Below, in pieces: positions 34,630 through 44,679 of a DNA stretch of 64,000 nucleotides. The DNA comes from Arcuatula senhousia (lineage: Eukaryota > Mollusca > Bivalvia > Mytilida > Mytilidae). Position numbers and translations under genes: made by a program. The notes beneath the pieces are model-generated. The model was not told the DNA's origin and made no database searches. It saw only the letters and a list, made by a program, of their open reading frames with translations. Within the stretch, counting starts at the first letter, position 1. Each line of letters starts with the position of its first letter. The stretch is taken from the NCBI GenBank assembly GCA_963971305.1, contig OZ020307.1, positions 52,449,702 through 52,513,701 on the forward strand, written 5' to 3'.

Positions 34630-37023
34630 GTGTTTTCAGGTCTGTCGCTTATCATCTTCCTATTAGCCGAGCAGAAATTAAAAAAATTGTAACATATTTT
34701 TCAGCTACTATTATTTGCAGGCTTTTGTTATTTTTTATGCAGCTTCATGTGGGGTCTCATAGGATACATGTAGGATGAATTTTCATGGTCGTCTAGCTGC
34801 TTCCTGTTAAGAGAGCCGACTTAGAACATTTTGAAATTGGCGGGACACTTGAACTCTTACATTTTAATTGAAAAGGCCAAAAGAGTCTCAAACTTATGCA
34901 CGATGAAATTAGCCACAACCTATTTTAAACTTAACTAGAAGTTGTGTCTATCAGTCACAGATGGCCCTCCCGGACTTTAGTATCATTGACCCCGAACATC
35001 TTTTACCTGGGATATGGACCTTTACTAAGAAACTAATCAAAGTCGTTAATGAGTAAAATATAGGTCGCAGTGACCTTATTCTAGTGAGTGTTTGCGTGCT
35101 ACCGAAGACACGTTTATTGGTGAAATACCATTAACCACCAACACGCAGCATTTGAAATATGGACCTTAGCCAAGATCTTAACTTAAGTATAGTTCATGTG
35201 TTAAATATATGTCTTATTAAAATTATTTAAATGGGTGGTGACGTGCTTCTCAAGACACATCTAGTGGTGAAATATCACCCCAACCATCTAGTTTCAAAGT
35301 TTTAGACCTAAGCAAAAAAAAACTAACCAAAGTAGTTCATGCGTATTATTGCGTAAAATGTACGCCACAGTGACTTTATTTGTAGTGGGTGGTGTCTCAT
35401 AACCCAAGACTTATCATATGGTGGAATAAATTGACCCCAAACATTTAGTATGCGAGCTATGAACCTTAACAAAAAACTTAACGAATTTAAAAGTGTTTTA
35501 GACGTACAGACGAACGACAGATGCATAAATGGTATAAACTCAAACAGTCTTTGTCCATGTGAGCTAAACATGTTTTATTCGTTGTGGCTTTAAAAATATC
35601 GGCAAGTTTACGATTCAATTTTATTACATTGTATTAGCTAGGTTGTAATTTCTTGATAAACCTATAGCTTGTGCAAATAGTAACAGCTAGGTAGGTATGA
35701 TATTTTATCAAAATAGGTCAAATGAAGATTATATCAAACTGTATTGATATTGATTTTTAGAAAGACGTTAAATTGATACATACACCACGAACATTTCATG
35801 TCCAGGGATCCTTATTTGAAAATACAGGTGGGCAGAGAGCGAACTCATTTTTAGCTCACGTGGCTCCGTTGTCTCGCCCGTCGTCGTCTGTCGTCGTCCG
35901 TCGTCGTCCGTCGTCTGTAAACAATTTCAAAAATCTTCTTGTCTGAAGCTACAACCAATTTCTATGAAACTTGATAGGAATGATATATGACATGTTGGCT
36001 ACAAACGATCTTGATTTTTAATTGATCCAAACAAACCTGGCCGCCGTTGCTAAAATGGAACAGGGGGTTAAACAGCAGTTTTTGCAAATAACGGAAATAC
36101 GTTAACATATATCAAAATTCTGGCACAAAATAAAAGTTATCTACCTACCCTGAAATTTTGACGAAATTCCAACAAACCATTTGGGAGTAATTGTCACTTT
36201 TCTTGTTTTTACTGCGTTTGCACTTATTTTGTCTTATATCTCAAGAACTATAAAGATATTGAAGTTATTTCAATTGAATATTATTAAGCAAATTAAGATC
36301 TACAAAATTGTCCATTAGGTCGAAATTGTCAGATGACCCCTTATAGGGGTTATAGCCCCTTAAGTGCCAAAAATAGTGGCTTTAGCCTTATAGATTGTGA
36401 ATGATAGAAGATAGGGAAAGGTTTTGCTTGCTTATATGTTCAGCTTATTGAGCTCTACGAAATTGTCCATTACGTGTAACTTGTCAGAGGACCCCTAAAA
36501 GGGGTGATGGTCCCTTAAAACACCAAAAATAGTGGTTAAAGCTTTACATTATGTGAACGATAGGAGATGCAGCAAAGGTTTTGCTTGCTTAAATGTTCAG
36601 CTGATTGATCTCTACGAAATCGTCCATTAGGTCTAGATTGTCAGAGGACCCCTTATAAAGGTTATGGCCCGTTAAACCCCCAAATAGAGGTTTTGGCCTT
36701 GTAGACTGTGAAACATGAAAGATATGGAAAAGGTTTTACTTGCTTAAATGTTCAGCTTATTGAACTCTAAAAAATTGTCCATTAGTCCAAAATTTTCAAA
36801 TGACCCCTTATAGGGGTTATGGCCCGTTAAATCCCCAAATAGAGGTTTTGGACTTGTAGATTGTGAACCATAAAAGATATGAAAAAGGTTTTGCTTGCTT
36901 TAATGTTCAGCTTATTGAACTTTACAAAATTGTCAGATGACCATTATATGAGTTACGGCCCCTTAATTGCCAAAAATAGTGGATTGTGCGTAAAGGATTG
37001 TGTACCATAGAAGATTGTGCAAC
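34630..37023 (-). repeat. Right arm of the inverted duplication, proximal part
   Basis: Reverse-orientation copy of the left arm: GACGACCATGAAAATTCATC-type text (34,690-34,796), the GGTCACTGTGACC family (34,960-35,560), the spacer (35,560-35,850) and the tandem-core repeat from TTAGCTCACG at 35,851. It is cut at GATTGTGCAAC (37,023) by the insertion described next and resumes at 43,210. About 165 bp at 34,797-34,962 have no counterpart in the left arm. Confidence 0.85.
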
Positions 37024-37520
37024 CAGACATGTTAAGTCTCCCGTTTTCACCGGGAGACTCCCGGTTTCAAGACTATATCTCCCGCCTCCCGATTTATACC
37101 TAAAATCTCCCGGTTACCGATTTTCTATGTAAAATAAAATTGTCAAAAGAAAAGTCACGAAAATCGTCATTTTTATTTTCCTTGGGTAGTGTTACAAAGA
37201 TCAAATGCAATTATTAATTACTTGTTGATTAGGTGATTCAACCTGTCACCCAAGCTTATTATCAACTTTTCATTGTTAATTGTCAAATTAACAAGGTATA
37301 ACCCCTAATAAGACACCTTGCACATCGATCTCGGATGACAGGTCATCATTGTGTATATGTATGAGATCAAAGATGGCGGACAGGTACAAGTAATGAAAAA
37401 ATTTCAGAAAGAGAAAGTCTCGTATCATTATGACTGATGTATGTTCATGCTCGAAATCGCAACCAAATGAACTGGAATATATTCTATGAAACGTTTAAGG
37501 ACATTTTGATGTAAATCCTG

Positions 37521-38594
37521 ATGACAAAAAAGGGTAAAAGGAAAAACAGTGACAGGTCCACTCCATCGCCAAACAACAACAACCAAAAACGAGCGATGGC
37601 GAACAGTCCAATACCTGCTTCATCTACCTCACAACTATTAAATGAAAGTAATCAAGCCTTATATGGATATCAATACCCGGCCACGCCATTTACACCATAT
37701 CAACCTCAAGGTCCCCACACAACACCGCTTCAAATGCTACAACCACAATTCAACGTTCAGTCACCAACACCTCCTTTCTCTTCTATCATTCAAAAGTTAG
37801 ATGAGAAAATGAACATTTTTATGAATGATATAAGTACAAAGCTATCGAAACTAGATATTCTCGATGAGATGACAGAAAGACTAGCCAAAATTGAAAGACA
37901 TTGTGAGTCTGTTGATAAAGAAATTATTGATATCAGAATGCAAATGTCAGCACAGTCCACAAATACAGATAAGTGCTTAAGACAGTCAAGTGAACTAAAT
38001 TATAGAGTAGAAGGGATAGAAAGGGAGAATAGATGGTTAAAGGAAGAAAATTGGAAACTTAGAGAGAGAATGATTGAAACAGAAGCAAGGTCAATGAGGG
38101 AAAACCTTATTTTCAAAGGAATACCTGATGTGCAGAACTACAAAGACCCTGAGGACACTGAGGCAAAAGTAAAAACATTTATAAAAGAGGTTCTTGAAGT
38201 CCAAGAGGAAATAAAATTCCAAGTAGTGCACAGACTTAAACCTAGACCAGATAGAGCACCAAGAAATATAATTGCAAAGTTTGAGAGTAGAAAGGACAGA
38301 AACACTGTTTTGGAAAAAGCAATAGAAAAACTCAAGGAAGATGATAGGTATGGGGTCCATGCACAGTATCCTATGGAGATCATTGAGAGAAGGAGAGTAT
38401 TGGTTCCCATAATGCTGGATGCAAGAAGTAAGGGTCACACTGCAGTGCTAAGAGATGATAAACTTTTTATAGATGGGAGAAGGTATTATCCTCAAGCACC
38501 ACCTCCTCCCCCTCCTGTACATCAACAACTTCCACAACCAAACCTTCAGCATAATCAGACTCACCCAGGGAATGGACAGCCTCCTCAAGGATAG
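37521..38594 (+). CDS. LINE ORF1 protein (coiled coil plus L1-type RNA-binding fold)
   Basis: 357 codons starting MTKKGKRKNSDRS. Residues 1-95 are low-complexity, rich in Asn, Gln, Pro and Ser. Residues about 95-190 form a heptad coiled coil, ending in ENRWLKEENWKLRERMIETE. The block RENLIFKGIPDVQNYKDPED, then FQVVHRLKPRPDRAPRNIIA and ERRRVLVPIM, matches the RRM-plus-C-terminal fold of L1-like ORF1p. The C-terminus is a Pro/Gln-rich tail (APPPPPPVHQQLPQP). It should trimerise and bind the element's own RNA. The frame is intact. Its stop (UAG at 38,592) is in the same frame as ORF2, 45 bases before a second UAG. Confidence 0.9.
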   Translation: MTKKGKRKNSDRSTPSPNNNNQKRAMANSPIPASSTSQLLNESNQALYGYQYPATPFTPYQPQGPHTTPLQMLQPQFNVQSPTPPFSSIIQKLDEKMNIFMNDISTKLSKLDILDEMTERLAKIERHCESVDKEIIDIRMQMSAQSTNTDKCLRQSSELNYRVEGIERENRWLKEENWKLRERMIETEARSMRENLIFKGIPDVQNYKDPEDTEAKVKTFIKEVLEVQEEIKFQVVHRLKPRPDRAPRNIIAKFESRKDRNTVLEKAIEKLKEDDRYGVHAQYPMEIIERRRVLVPIMLDARSKGHTAVLRDDKLFIDGRRYYPQAPPPPPPVHQQLPQPNLQHNQTHPGNGQPPQG

Positions 38595-38639
38595 GGACAC
38601 AGTGCAAGAGGTCAAAGTGTTAATTTTGAAAGTAAATAG

Positions 38640-41600
38640 AAAAAACAGTGCCTAATAAACCTCAATAATAATGAACTTAAGTTATGTTATTTAAATGTTT
38701 GTGGACTGAGAAAAAGATTATTATGTCCTGAATTTTTGGATATTATAAAAGAAAATGATATTTGTATATTTGTAGAAACAAAACTATGTGACCTAGATTG
38801 CCTGTTATTACCAGAAGGTTATACATATTTTTTAAAAAATAGAAAAAATTGTAAAAGAGCATCTGGGGGTATTGCTATTATATATAAAAAGTCATTGGAA
38901 AAAATATTAACTTTTCACAAAACTGATTGTGAATTTGTTCAGTGGTTAAATATTTCTAGTTCTTTAGTTCATTTTGATTCAGATATTTTGATCGGTTGTG
39001 TGTACATACCACCAGAAAATACCAAATATTCTAATATTGACTCATTTGATGAAGTTGAAAGGGAAATGTCTATACTTCTAAAAAATGTCAAAACACCAGT
39101 ATCACTTATTGAAATTATAAAAACAGGTGTATTAGCTGATTACATTGTCCCAGATGAAAATATTGTAGATATCTTTAACTTAGATTGGGATAATGACATT
39201 CAAGAATATATGTTTGATTTTGAAAATTTGAGACAACATGATATTCCTCTTCAGAGGGTTTCAAAATGTAAAAGTACTCCTAACAATTATGGTCACAAAC
39301 TCTTGGGGTTATGTAAAAGAAATAATCTCTACATCGCCAACTCAAGAGTGGGTGAGGATAAAGGTATGGGAGATACAACTTGCAGAGACATAAGTGTTAT
39401 AGACTATCTTATTCTATCCTCACAGTTATTCCCCTTTATTGGACAGTTTGAGGTGAACGAATTTTTACCGTTATATTCGGACTGTCATTGTATGTTAAAA
39501 TTCTCTTTACAAACAGGTGAACGTGTTACACCTGTATTCAACAACAATTTAAATGTCAATCATGCGTATGTTAAATGGAACACTAATAAGAAATCGGAAT
39601 ACACCGAGAGTATTCATCTTGACAATAACGAAGTTTTGTCAAGTGTTCTAAATACTTTAAATGAACTAGATGAAGTTGAAAATATAAACCAACAAAATAT
39701 CGATGATGTTGTTGTGCAAATAAATAATAACTTTACGAATACAGCACAAACTGTGTTTGGAAAAGTTAAAAACCGTAATATAAAATATAAAGATAACTCA
39801 AAGCCTTGGTTTAACAACAAATGCTTTTTTAAACGGAAGAAGTTCCATAAAGCAAGGAAACGTTATAGTTTTGTGAAGAATTCTGAAAACAGACGTCTTA
39901 TGAGAGAAGCTAGCAAAGATTATAAATCCACACTGGATAACGCATTTAAAGATTTTCAACATAAAGCCGCTAATAACTTGAGAAATATTTCTCAAAAAGA
40001 TAGCAAATCTTTGTGGAAAATTTTAAATGAAATTAACGGTAAAGATAAAAAAGACAATAACGATGTGTCACTGCAAGCATTATATGATCATTTTAGAAAT
40101 CTAAATAAAAACGACGACTTAGAAAACGATACTCTTCCAGATTTTGATGATCATGATATTCCCGACGAAGCTCAAAACCTTTTAAATAGTACTATTACTG
40201 AAGATGAAATTAAAAATGTTGTCTCAAGTTTAAAAAGCAATAAAGCCTCTGGCAATGATAATGTATTGAATGAATATATAAGATGTACATTACATGACAT
40301 GTTGCCAATATATGTCAAACTGTTTAATATAATTTTGAATACTGGTGTCATTCCGTCATGTTGGACTGAAGGTATAATGGTAGCAATATATAAGAACAAA
40401 GGATCGAAATCTGACCCTGAAATGTATAGGGGTATTACGCTAAATAGCTGTTTTAGCAAACTATTTTCGGCAATTCTTAACAACAGGTTGAATAAATTTT
40501 CTGATAGCATTGATTTAATTTCCAAGGCGCAAGCTGGTTTTCGTAGAGGATACTCTACTGTAGATAATATTTTTGTATTGTATGCACTAATTTCTTTATA
40601 TTTTTCAATGGGTAAGAAATTATACTGTACATTCATAGATTTTAAAAGTGCATTTGACACTGTTTGGAGGGCTGGATTATGGCAAAAATTACAAAAAGCA
40701 AATATTAAGGGTAAAATGTTTAATGTGATTTATAACATGTATCAGAATATAAAAACTTGCATAAAGAAAGGGGATGAGTTATCCGGATTTTTCAGTTGTG
40801 AAGTAGGGGTAAAACAGGGAGAAAATCTATCCCCTTTTTTATTCTCCTTATTTTTAAATGATTTGGAGGATTATTTCACCAGTTATGATATAGATAACTT
40901 AACTGAAGTTGAGAATTTATGTTCTGATACACTATTTACATATGTTAAGATATTTTTTATTCTTTATGCTGACGATACAGCATTATTGTCAGAATCTCAA
41001 GAAGGTTTACAAAGAACGCTCAATATTTTTGAACAATACTGCAACCAATGGAAGCTTAAAATCAATACAAATAAAACAAAAGTTGTCATGTTCTGCAAGA
41101 AAAAACCTAGAAATATGCCAAAATTTCAAATATATGGTCAAGATATTGAAATTGTTAACTCATACTCTTATTTAGGAATGGTTTTTAACTATAATGGAAA
41201 TTTTTGTACAGGAAGAAAGAAACTTGTTGAGCAAGCGCAAAAATCATTATATGCACTTTATAGAAAAATTCAAAACTTACATATACCAGTTGATTTGCAA
41301 CTTAAACTTTTTGATTCTCTTGTAGCCCCAGTTCTTTTATATGCCTCAGAAGTTTGGGGCTTTGAGAATAAAAATTTTACCGAAAAATTACATTTACAAT
41401 TTTGTAAAAGAATATTAAATGTTCGAAGCAGCACCCCGAATTTTATTGTTTATGGGGAGTTAGGCAGATATTCTTTAGAGACTATCATTAAACAAAAGAT
41501 GGTCATGTTTTGGAATAGTTTACTAGAAAGTGAAAATAAACTTTCATCAACTTTATACAAATTATTATATCGCTTGCATCAACAGGAACCACAAAAGTTT

Positions 41601-42143
41601 AAATGGGTAGAATATGTTAAAAATATTTTTGATTCCATTGGTCTTAGTTATATTTGGAATGACCAACGTCCACTTAAGAGAATTATGCTGAAAAATATTA
41701 TAAAACAGAGATTGCATGATAATTTCATCCAAACCTGGTTTTCACAGATTAATAATTCATCTAGGGGAGAATTTTACTCTCTATTCAAAAATGAGTTCAA
41801 ATTAGAACCATATCTTACTAGGCTCCAAGTGGCTGATAGAATAAATATCGCTAAATTAAGATGTTGTAATTTGAGATTGCCGATTGAAACTGGACGATGG
41901 GCAGGCATTCAACGGCAAGATAGAATATGCAATCTCTGTAGAATTGGTCTGGGTGATCAGTATCACTATTTATTTGTTTGTGAACATGAAAGTATTCGAG
42001 ATATTCGAAACAAGTATATACCTAAATACTACACAGAACATCCAAATCAAATTAAAATGTGTGGTCTATTATCTATTTGTAATGTGAAACTATATAAAAA
42101 CTTAGCAATTTTCATAAAGAAGTTACTAGGAATTTTGACATAA
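38640..42143 (+). CDS. LINE ORF2: APE-type endonuclease, reverse transcriptase, zinc knuckle
   Basis: An open frame of about 1,167 codons runs from just after the UAG at 38,637. Homology begins at once (LKLCYLNVCGLRKR near 38,676), yet there is no ATG before 39,066, inside the endonuclease. The endonuclease shows VETKL, ASGGIAIIY, YIPPENTKYS, ISVIDYLI and SDCHC. The catalytic GDFN motif is not recognisable (SLIEIIKTG near 39,103). The reverse transcriptase is complete: NKASGNDNVLNEYI, FIDFKSAFDTVW, QGENLSPFLFSL, YADDTALL and KINTNKTKVVMF. A C-terminal C-x2-C-x8-H-x4-C knuckle (CNLCRIGLGDQYHYLFVC) lies near 41,930. There is no RNase H. The clade cannot be fixed by eye. The copy is young-looking but probably cannot nick DNA itself. 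Confidence 0.9.
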   Translation, partial: KKQCLINLNNNELKLCYLNVCGLRKRLLCPEFLDIIKENDICIFVETKLCDLDCLLLPEGYTYFLKNRKNCKRASGGIAIIYKKSLEKILTFHKTDCEFVQWLNISSSLVHFDSDILIGCVYIPPENTKYSNIDSFDEVEREMSILLKNVKTPVSLIEIIKTGVLADYIVPDENIVDIFNLDWDNDIQEYMFDFENLRQHDIPLQRVSKCKSTPNNYGHKLLGLCKRNNLYIANSRVGEDKGMGDTTCRDISVIDYLILSSQLFPFIGQFEVNEFLPLYSDCHCMLKFSLQTGERVTPVFNNNLNVNHAYVKWNTNKKSEYTESIHLDNNEVLSSVLNTLNELDEVENINQQNIDDVVVQINNNFTNTAQTVFGKVKNRNIKYKDNSKPWFNNKCFFKRKKFHKARKRYSFVKNSENRRLMREASKDYKSTLDNAFKDFQHKAANNLRNISQKDSKSLWKILNEINGKDKKDNNDVSLQALYDHFRNLNKNDDLENDTLPDFDDHDIPDEAQNLLNSTITEDEIKNVVSSLKSNKASGNDNVLNEYIRCTLHDMLPIYVKLFNIILNTGVIPSCWTEGIMVAIYKNKGSKSDPEMYRGITLNSCFSKLFSAILNNRLNKFSDSIDLISKAQAGFRRGYSTVDNIFVLYALISLYFSMGKKLYCTFIDFKSAFDTVWRAGLWQKLQKANIKGKMFNVIYNMYQNIKTCIKKGDELSGFFSCEVGVKQGENLSPFLFSLFLNDLEDYFTSYDIDNLTEVENLCSDTLFTYVKIFFILYADDTALLSESQEGLQRTLNIFEQYCNQWKLKINTNKTKVVMFCKKKPRNMPKFQIYGQDIEIVNSYSYLGMVFNYNGNFCTGRKKLVEQAQKSLYALYRKIQNLHIPVDLQLKLFDSLVAPVLLYASEVWGFENKNFTEKLHLQFCKRILNVRSSTPNFIVYGELGRYSLETIIKQKMVMFWNSLLESENKLSSTLYKLLYRLHQQEPQKFKWVEYVKNIFDSIGLSYIWNDQRPLKRIMLKNIIKQRLHDNFIQTWFSQINNSSRGEFYSLFKNEFKLEPYLTRLQVADRINIAKLRCCNLRLPIETGRWAGIQRQDRICNLCRIGLGDQYHYLFVCEHESIRDIRNKYIPKYYTEHPNQIKMCGLLSICNVKLYKNLAIFIKKLLGILT

Positions 42144-42391
42144 AATAACTATAAATATAATAACTTACCATGCTTGTATACTTAAATCCATGTACAGTTA
42201 AATCCTTGTTATTGATGACGTATGTAATATGTGATATGGTGCGTTCGATTTGTTAAAATTTCAATAGTACATGTATGGTTATTGAAATGTGTACCTGTCT
42301 GTCAATGTGTGTATATATATTTGTTGTATTATGTCCTCTTGTACACTGTGTGTGTCTGAGGTTGAAATAAAGTTGTCTTGTCTTGTCTTGG
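42144..42391 (+). repeat. LINE 3' UTR and TTGTC tail
   Basis: About 250 bp of non-coding sequence follow the ORF2 stop and end in AATAAAG followed by TTGTC repeated (42,371-42,391). A short tandem-repeat tail instead of poly(A) is common in non-LTR elements and marks the 3' end of the insertion. Confidence 0.75.
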
Positions 42392-43023
42392 TAATTATAT
42401 GAAGTTCAGTTATGTCCCTTAAAAATAACAAAAATTCATGAAAATCAGCATTTTTTTCAAATATTTTAGTTTCTTGTTTATAATCATGCGGAAAAATATA
42501 TAACATTTGGATAAATGGAATAATTTTGAAACATTTCATCATTTAAAATATTATTTTTGTATTTTGATTTTATAAAATTTACCTTAATTATCAAATACAA
42601 TTTCATAACCAGTTATATATACAAACATGAGAACAGGAAAATTTCAAAAATGCGTGATTCTGCTGATTATAACCAGTAACCTCACAATACAGGACACCAA
42701 AAATATTTGTTTATTTTTACAAGAATCCTTTTCAGTTAGAGATAAATTCTTGAAACAGTCTATTGAGTAAAAATTATTCAGTCAAATTTATATGATCTTT
42801 AGTATTTAAATACACATTTAAACATTACTACCAAAAATAAAAATATTTAATATTATATAGCTATAAAACAGTATACATGTGTAAATTACATTATACTTTG
42901 AAAATATGTATTTTCTATGTTAATTTTGTATTCATGTAATGTATTGGATTACGCAATATTGTATTGTTTGTTCATTATTTGACTATGCTTTATCCAATAA
43001 ACTAATTTGAATTTGAATTTGAT
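42392..43023 (+). repeat. AT-rich host element, possible second LINE tail
   Basis: No gene. It ends in AATAAACTAATTTGAATTTG followed by AATTTGA, an AATAAA signal plus a short tandem tail, which suggests the 3' UTR of a second 5'-truncated retrotransposon. It could equally be the interior of the TIR element. Confidence 0.35.
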
Positions 43024-43209
43024 TCTGATAGTTTCAATAAAAGACTTGCATAATAGCAAAGATGCTTAAAAAATCATGATATTAATTAAAATTTGCAAGC
43101 ATTTTGCAGTTTTGCTTGGTATTCCGGTATGTCGATAAAATCTCCCTGAGAGGTTGTCTGAAAAGTTGAAAATCTCCCTGAGAGGCCCTCTGAAAAGTTA
43201 ACATGTCTG

Positions 43210-43315
43210 TGCAACACATTTGCTTGCTTAAATGCTCAGCTTAATAGAGCTTTCCAATGGTTTCATGTTATGACAGGCTGTGGCAATGTTCAATATTATT
43301 ACATTAAGTCACTGA
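43210..43315 (-). repeat. Distal end of the right arm
   Basis: TGCAACACATTTGCTTGCTT through CAATATTATTACATTAAGTC is the reverse complement of the start of the left arm (31,090-31,215) and continues exactly where the arm was cut at 37,023. Beyond about 43,315 the two arms cease to match. Confidence 0.85.
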
Positions 43316-44570
43316 TTGTTCGTCCTTCCGTAGATTCGTCCGTTCGTCCCATATCAGAATAACTTTAAGGTTTAGGTGCCTTTTAAATTAAGCGTAAGTA
43401 AGTCAGTTGGTATTTTACATCCTAGCAACACATTATAGGTTACATACGGGCGAAGAACATGAAATGGTTGATAAAATGATGATGCAATTAAGAGAAATAT
43501 GAGCGTCAAAGCTACAAAGACCACATTCGAAAATTGCCAGCTGATGAAGTGTTGGTACCCAATTATGATAAAAACTGCTTCAAAACTAACAACATGATGG
43601 GGAAAAACAGCTTATGGAGTTCAGCTCTTCTAAAGAGCGTTACCAATCAGTTTGTCACCAATATAAAATTGCTTTTGATCATGTAGTCCCCTGACATATG
43701 GTATTTCATTGTCAGGAACAAAGTTGGGGGCTGCATTTTAATCAGACTGGCAGTTACATATTAGAATGAAGCAAAATGTCAAGTTAGTATGCTTTTGTAT
43801 GTAGCTGCCCGAAAAAAAAAACTGCCGTGACAAAGTAATTAAGTTCATTATTATTATCAAATAAAGGGAACAACAAAACTACCGAACTGGGATGATTAAT
43901 CTTGTATATATAAGAAAGGCAAAGACATATACTAGTACCATATGGTATCATAGTACAAAGCTTCATGTCAAATACAAACAGGTGGTGTGGCGTGTAGTAG
44001 CTCATTGTTGTCCTCGCATTTTCTCTGCAGTCTTTGTATTTATTTTTCTCAAAAGAGAATGTTTCATACGATAATTACGTAAAATATTGATTGAAGGCAC
44101 GCGTTCTTCAGTTTATATCGTAAATTTTCATTTTTTATGTCATCAAAACTTTGAAAACATATAAGGATATGGAAGATACTTATGATAGAAGTCTATGGGA
44201 AAATAATACAAGACTAAGACCACTAATGGGCAGGCAAAAAATTGTGGGTTAAAACCCTCCCACCCCCTCTTTATATCAGATACTTGCTTTGTCTTTTTTT
44301 GTATTTTTTCAGAGTTCCCAGGGTAAACATCTTGTTCAGAAGGCCGGACGGATATTAAGTGGAATTCTGTATACTGGCACTGGTTTAGCATGGAGTTGGA
44401 TTGGAGCATAGTTAAAACCAAACGGGCAACAGCAATTATCAATAATAATAATAAAGTTTTCCAAAAAAGTTCCAAACTGGATAGTATCTGTGCATTTTTC
44501 GCTGCAGGAACATGCTTATCTCATTGTTACATATAAAAAAAACATTGGACTGCTTGCATTATGTCAAATT
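43316..44570. other. No gene seen
   Basis: Begins with CGTCCTTCCG / CGTCCGTTCG text as at the edges of several repeats here. The rest (GGAAAAACAGCTTATGGAGT, 43,600 and on) shows no supported exon. A TATA-like and ACTAGTACCATATGG stretch near 43,930 has no associated frame. Confidence 0.4.
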
Positions 44571-44574
44571 GGAT

Positions 44575-44675
44575 CTGATAAATGTCAACTTGGAACTAAG
44601 AAATGTCAATTTGAAAGTCAGAAAGGTCAAATTTGAACTAAAAAGGTTAACTTTTAACTAAAAATGTCAACTTGG
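44575..44675 (+). repeat. GAAATGTCAACTTGGAACT minisatellite, upstream array
   Basis: About five drifting units of roughly 21 bp (AATGTCAACTTGGAACTAAG). They end immediately before the reverse transcriptase frame begins. The same unit is found just beyond the 3' tail at 48,700-48,860 and, inverted, at 59,545-59,610. Confidence 0.75.
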
Positions 44676-44679
44676 TGAC

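Larger units (their letters stand above)
37024..43209. mobile_element. TIR element that split the right arm and hosts a LINE
   Basis: The 12-bp perfect terminal inverted repeats CAGACATGTTAA (37,024-37,035) and TTAACATGTCTG (43,198-43,209) are flanked by TGCAAC on both sides (37,018-37,023 and 43,210-43,215). Near the left end CTCCCG motifs repeat; near the right end two copies of AATCTCCCTGAGAGG lie 32 bp apart. The ends and CAG...CTG form suggest a hAT-type non-autonomous element. Most of its present length is the retrotransposon at about 37.4-42.4 kb, and possibly a second LINE tail near 43.0 kb. Confidence 0.75.
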
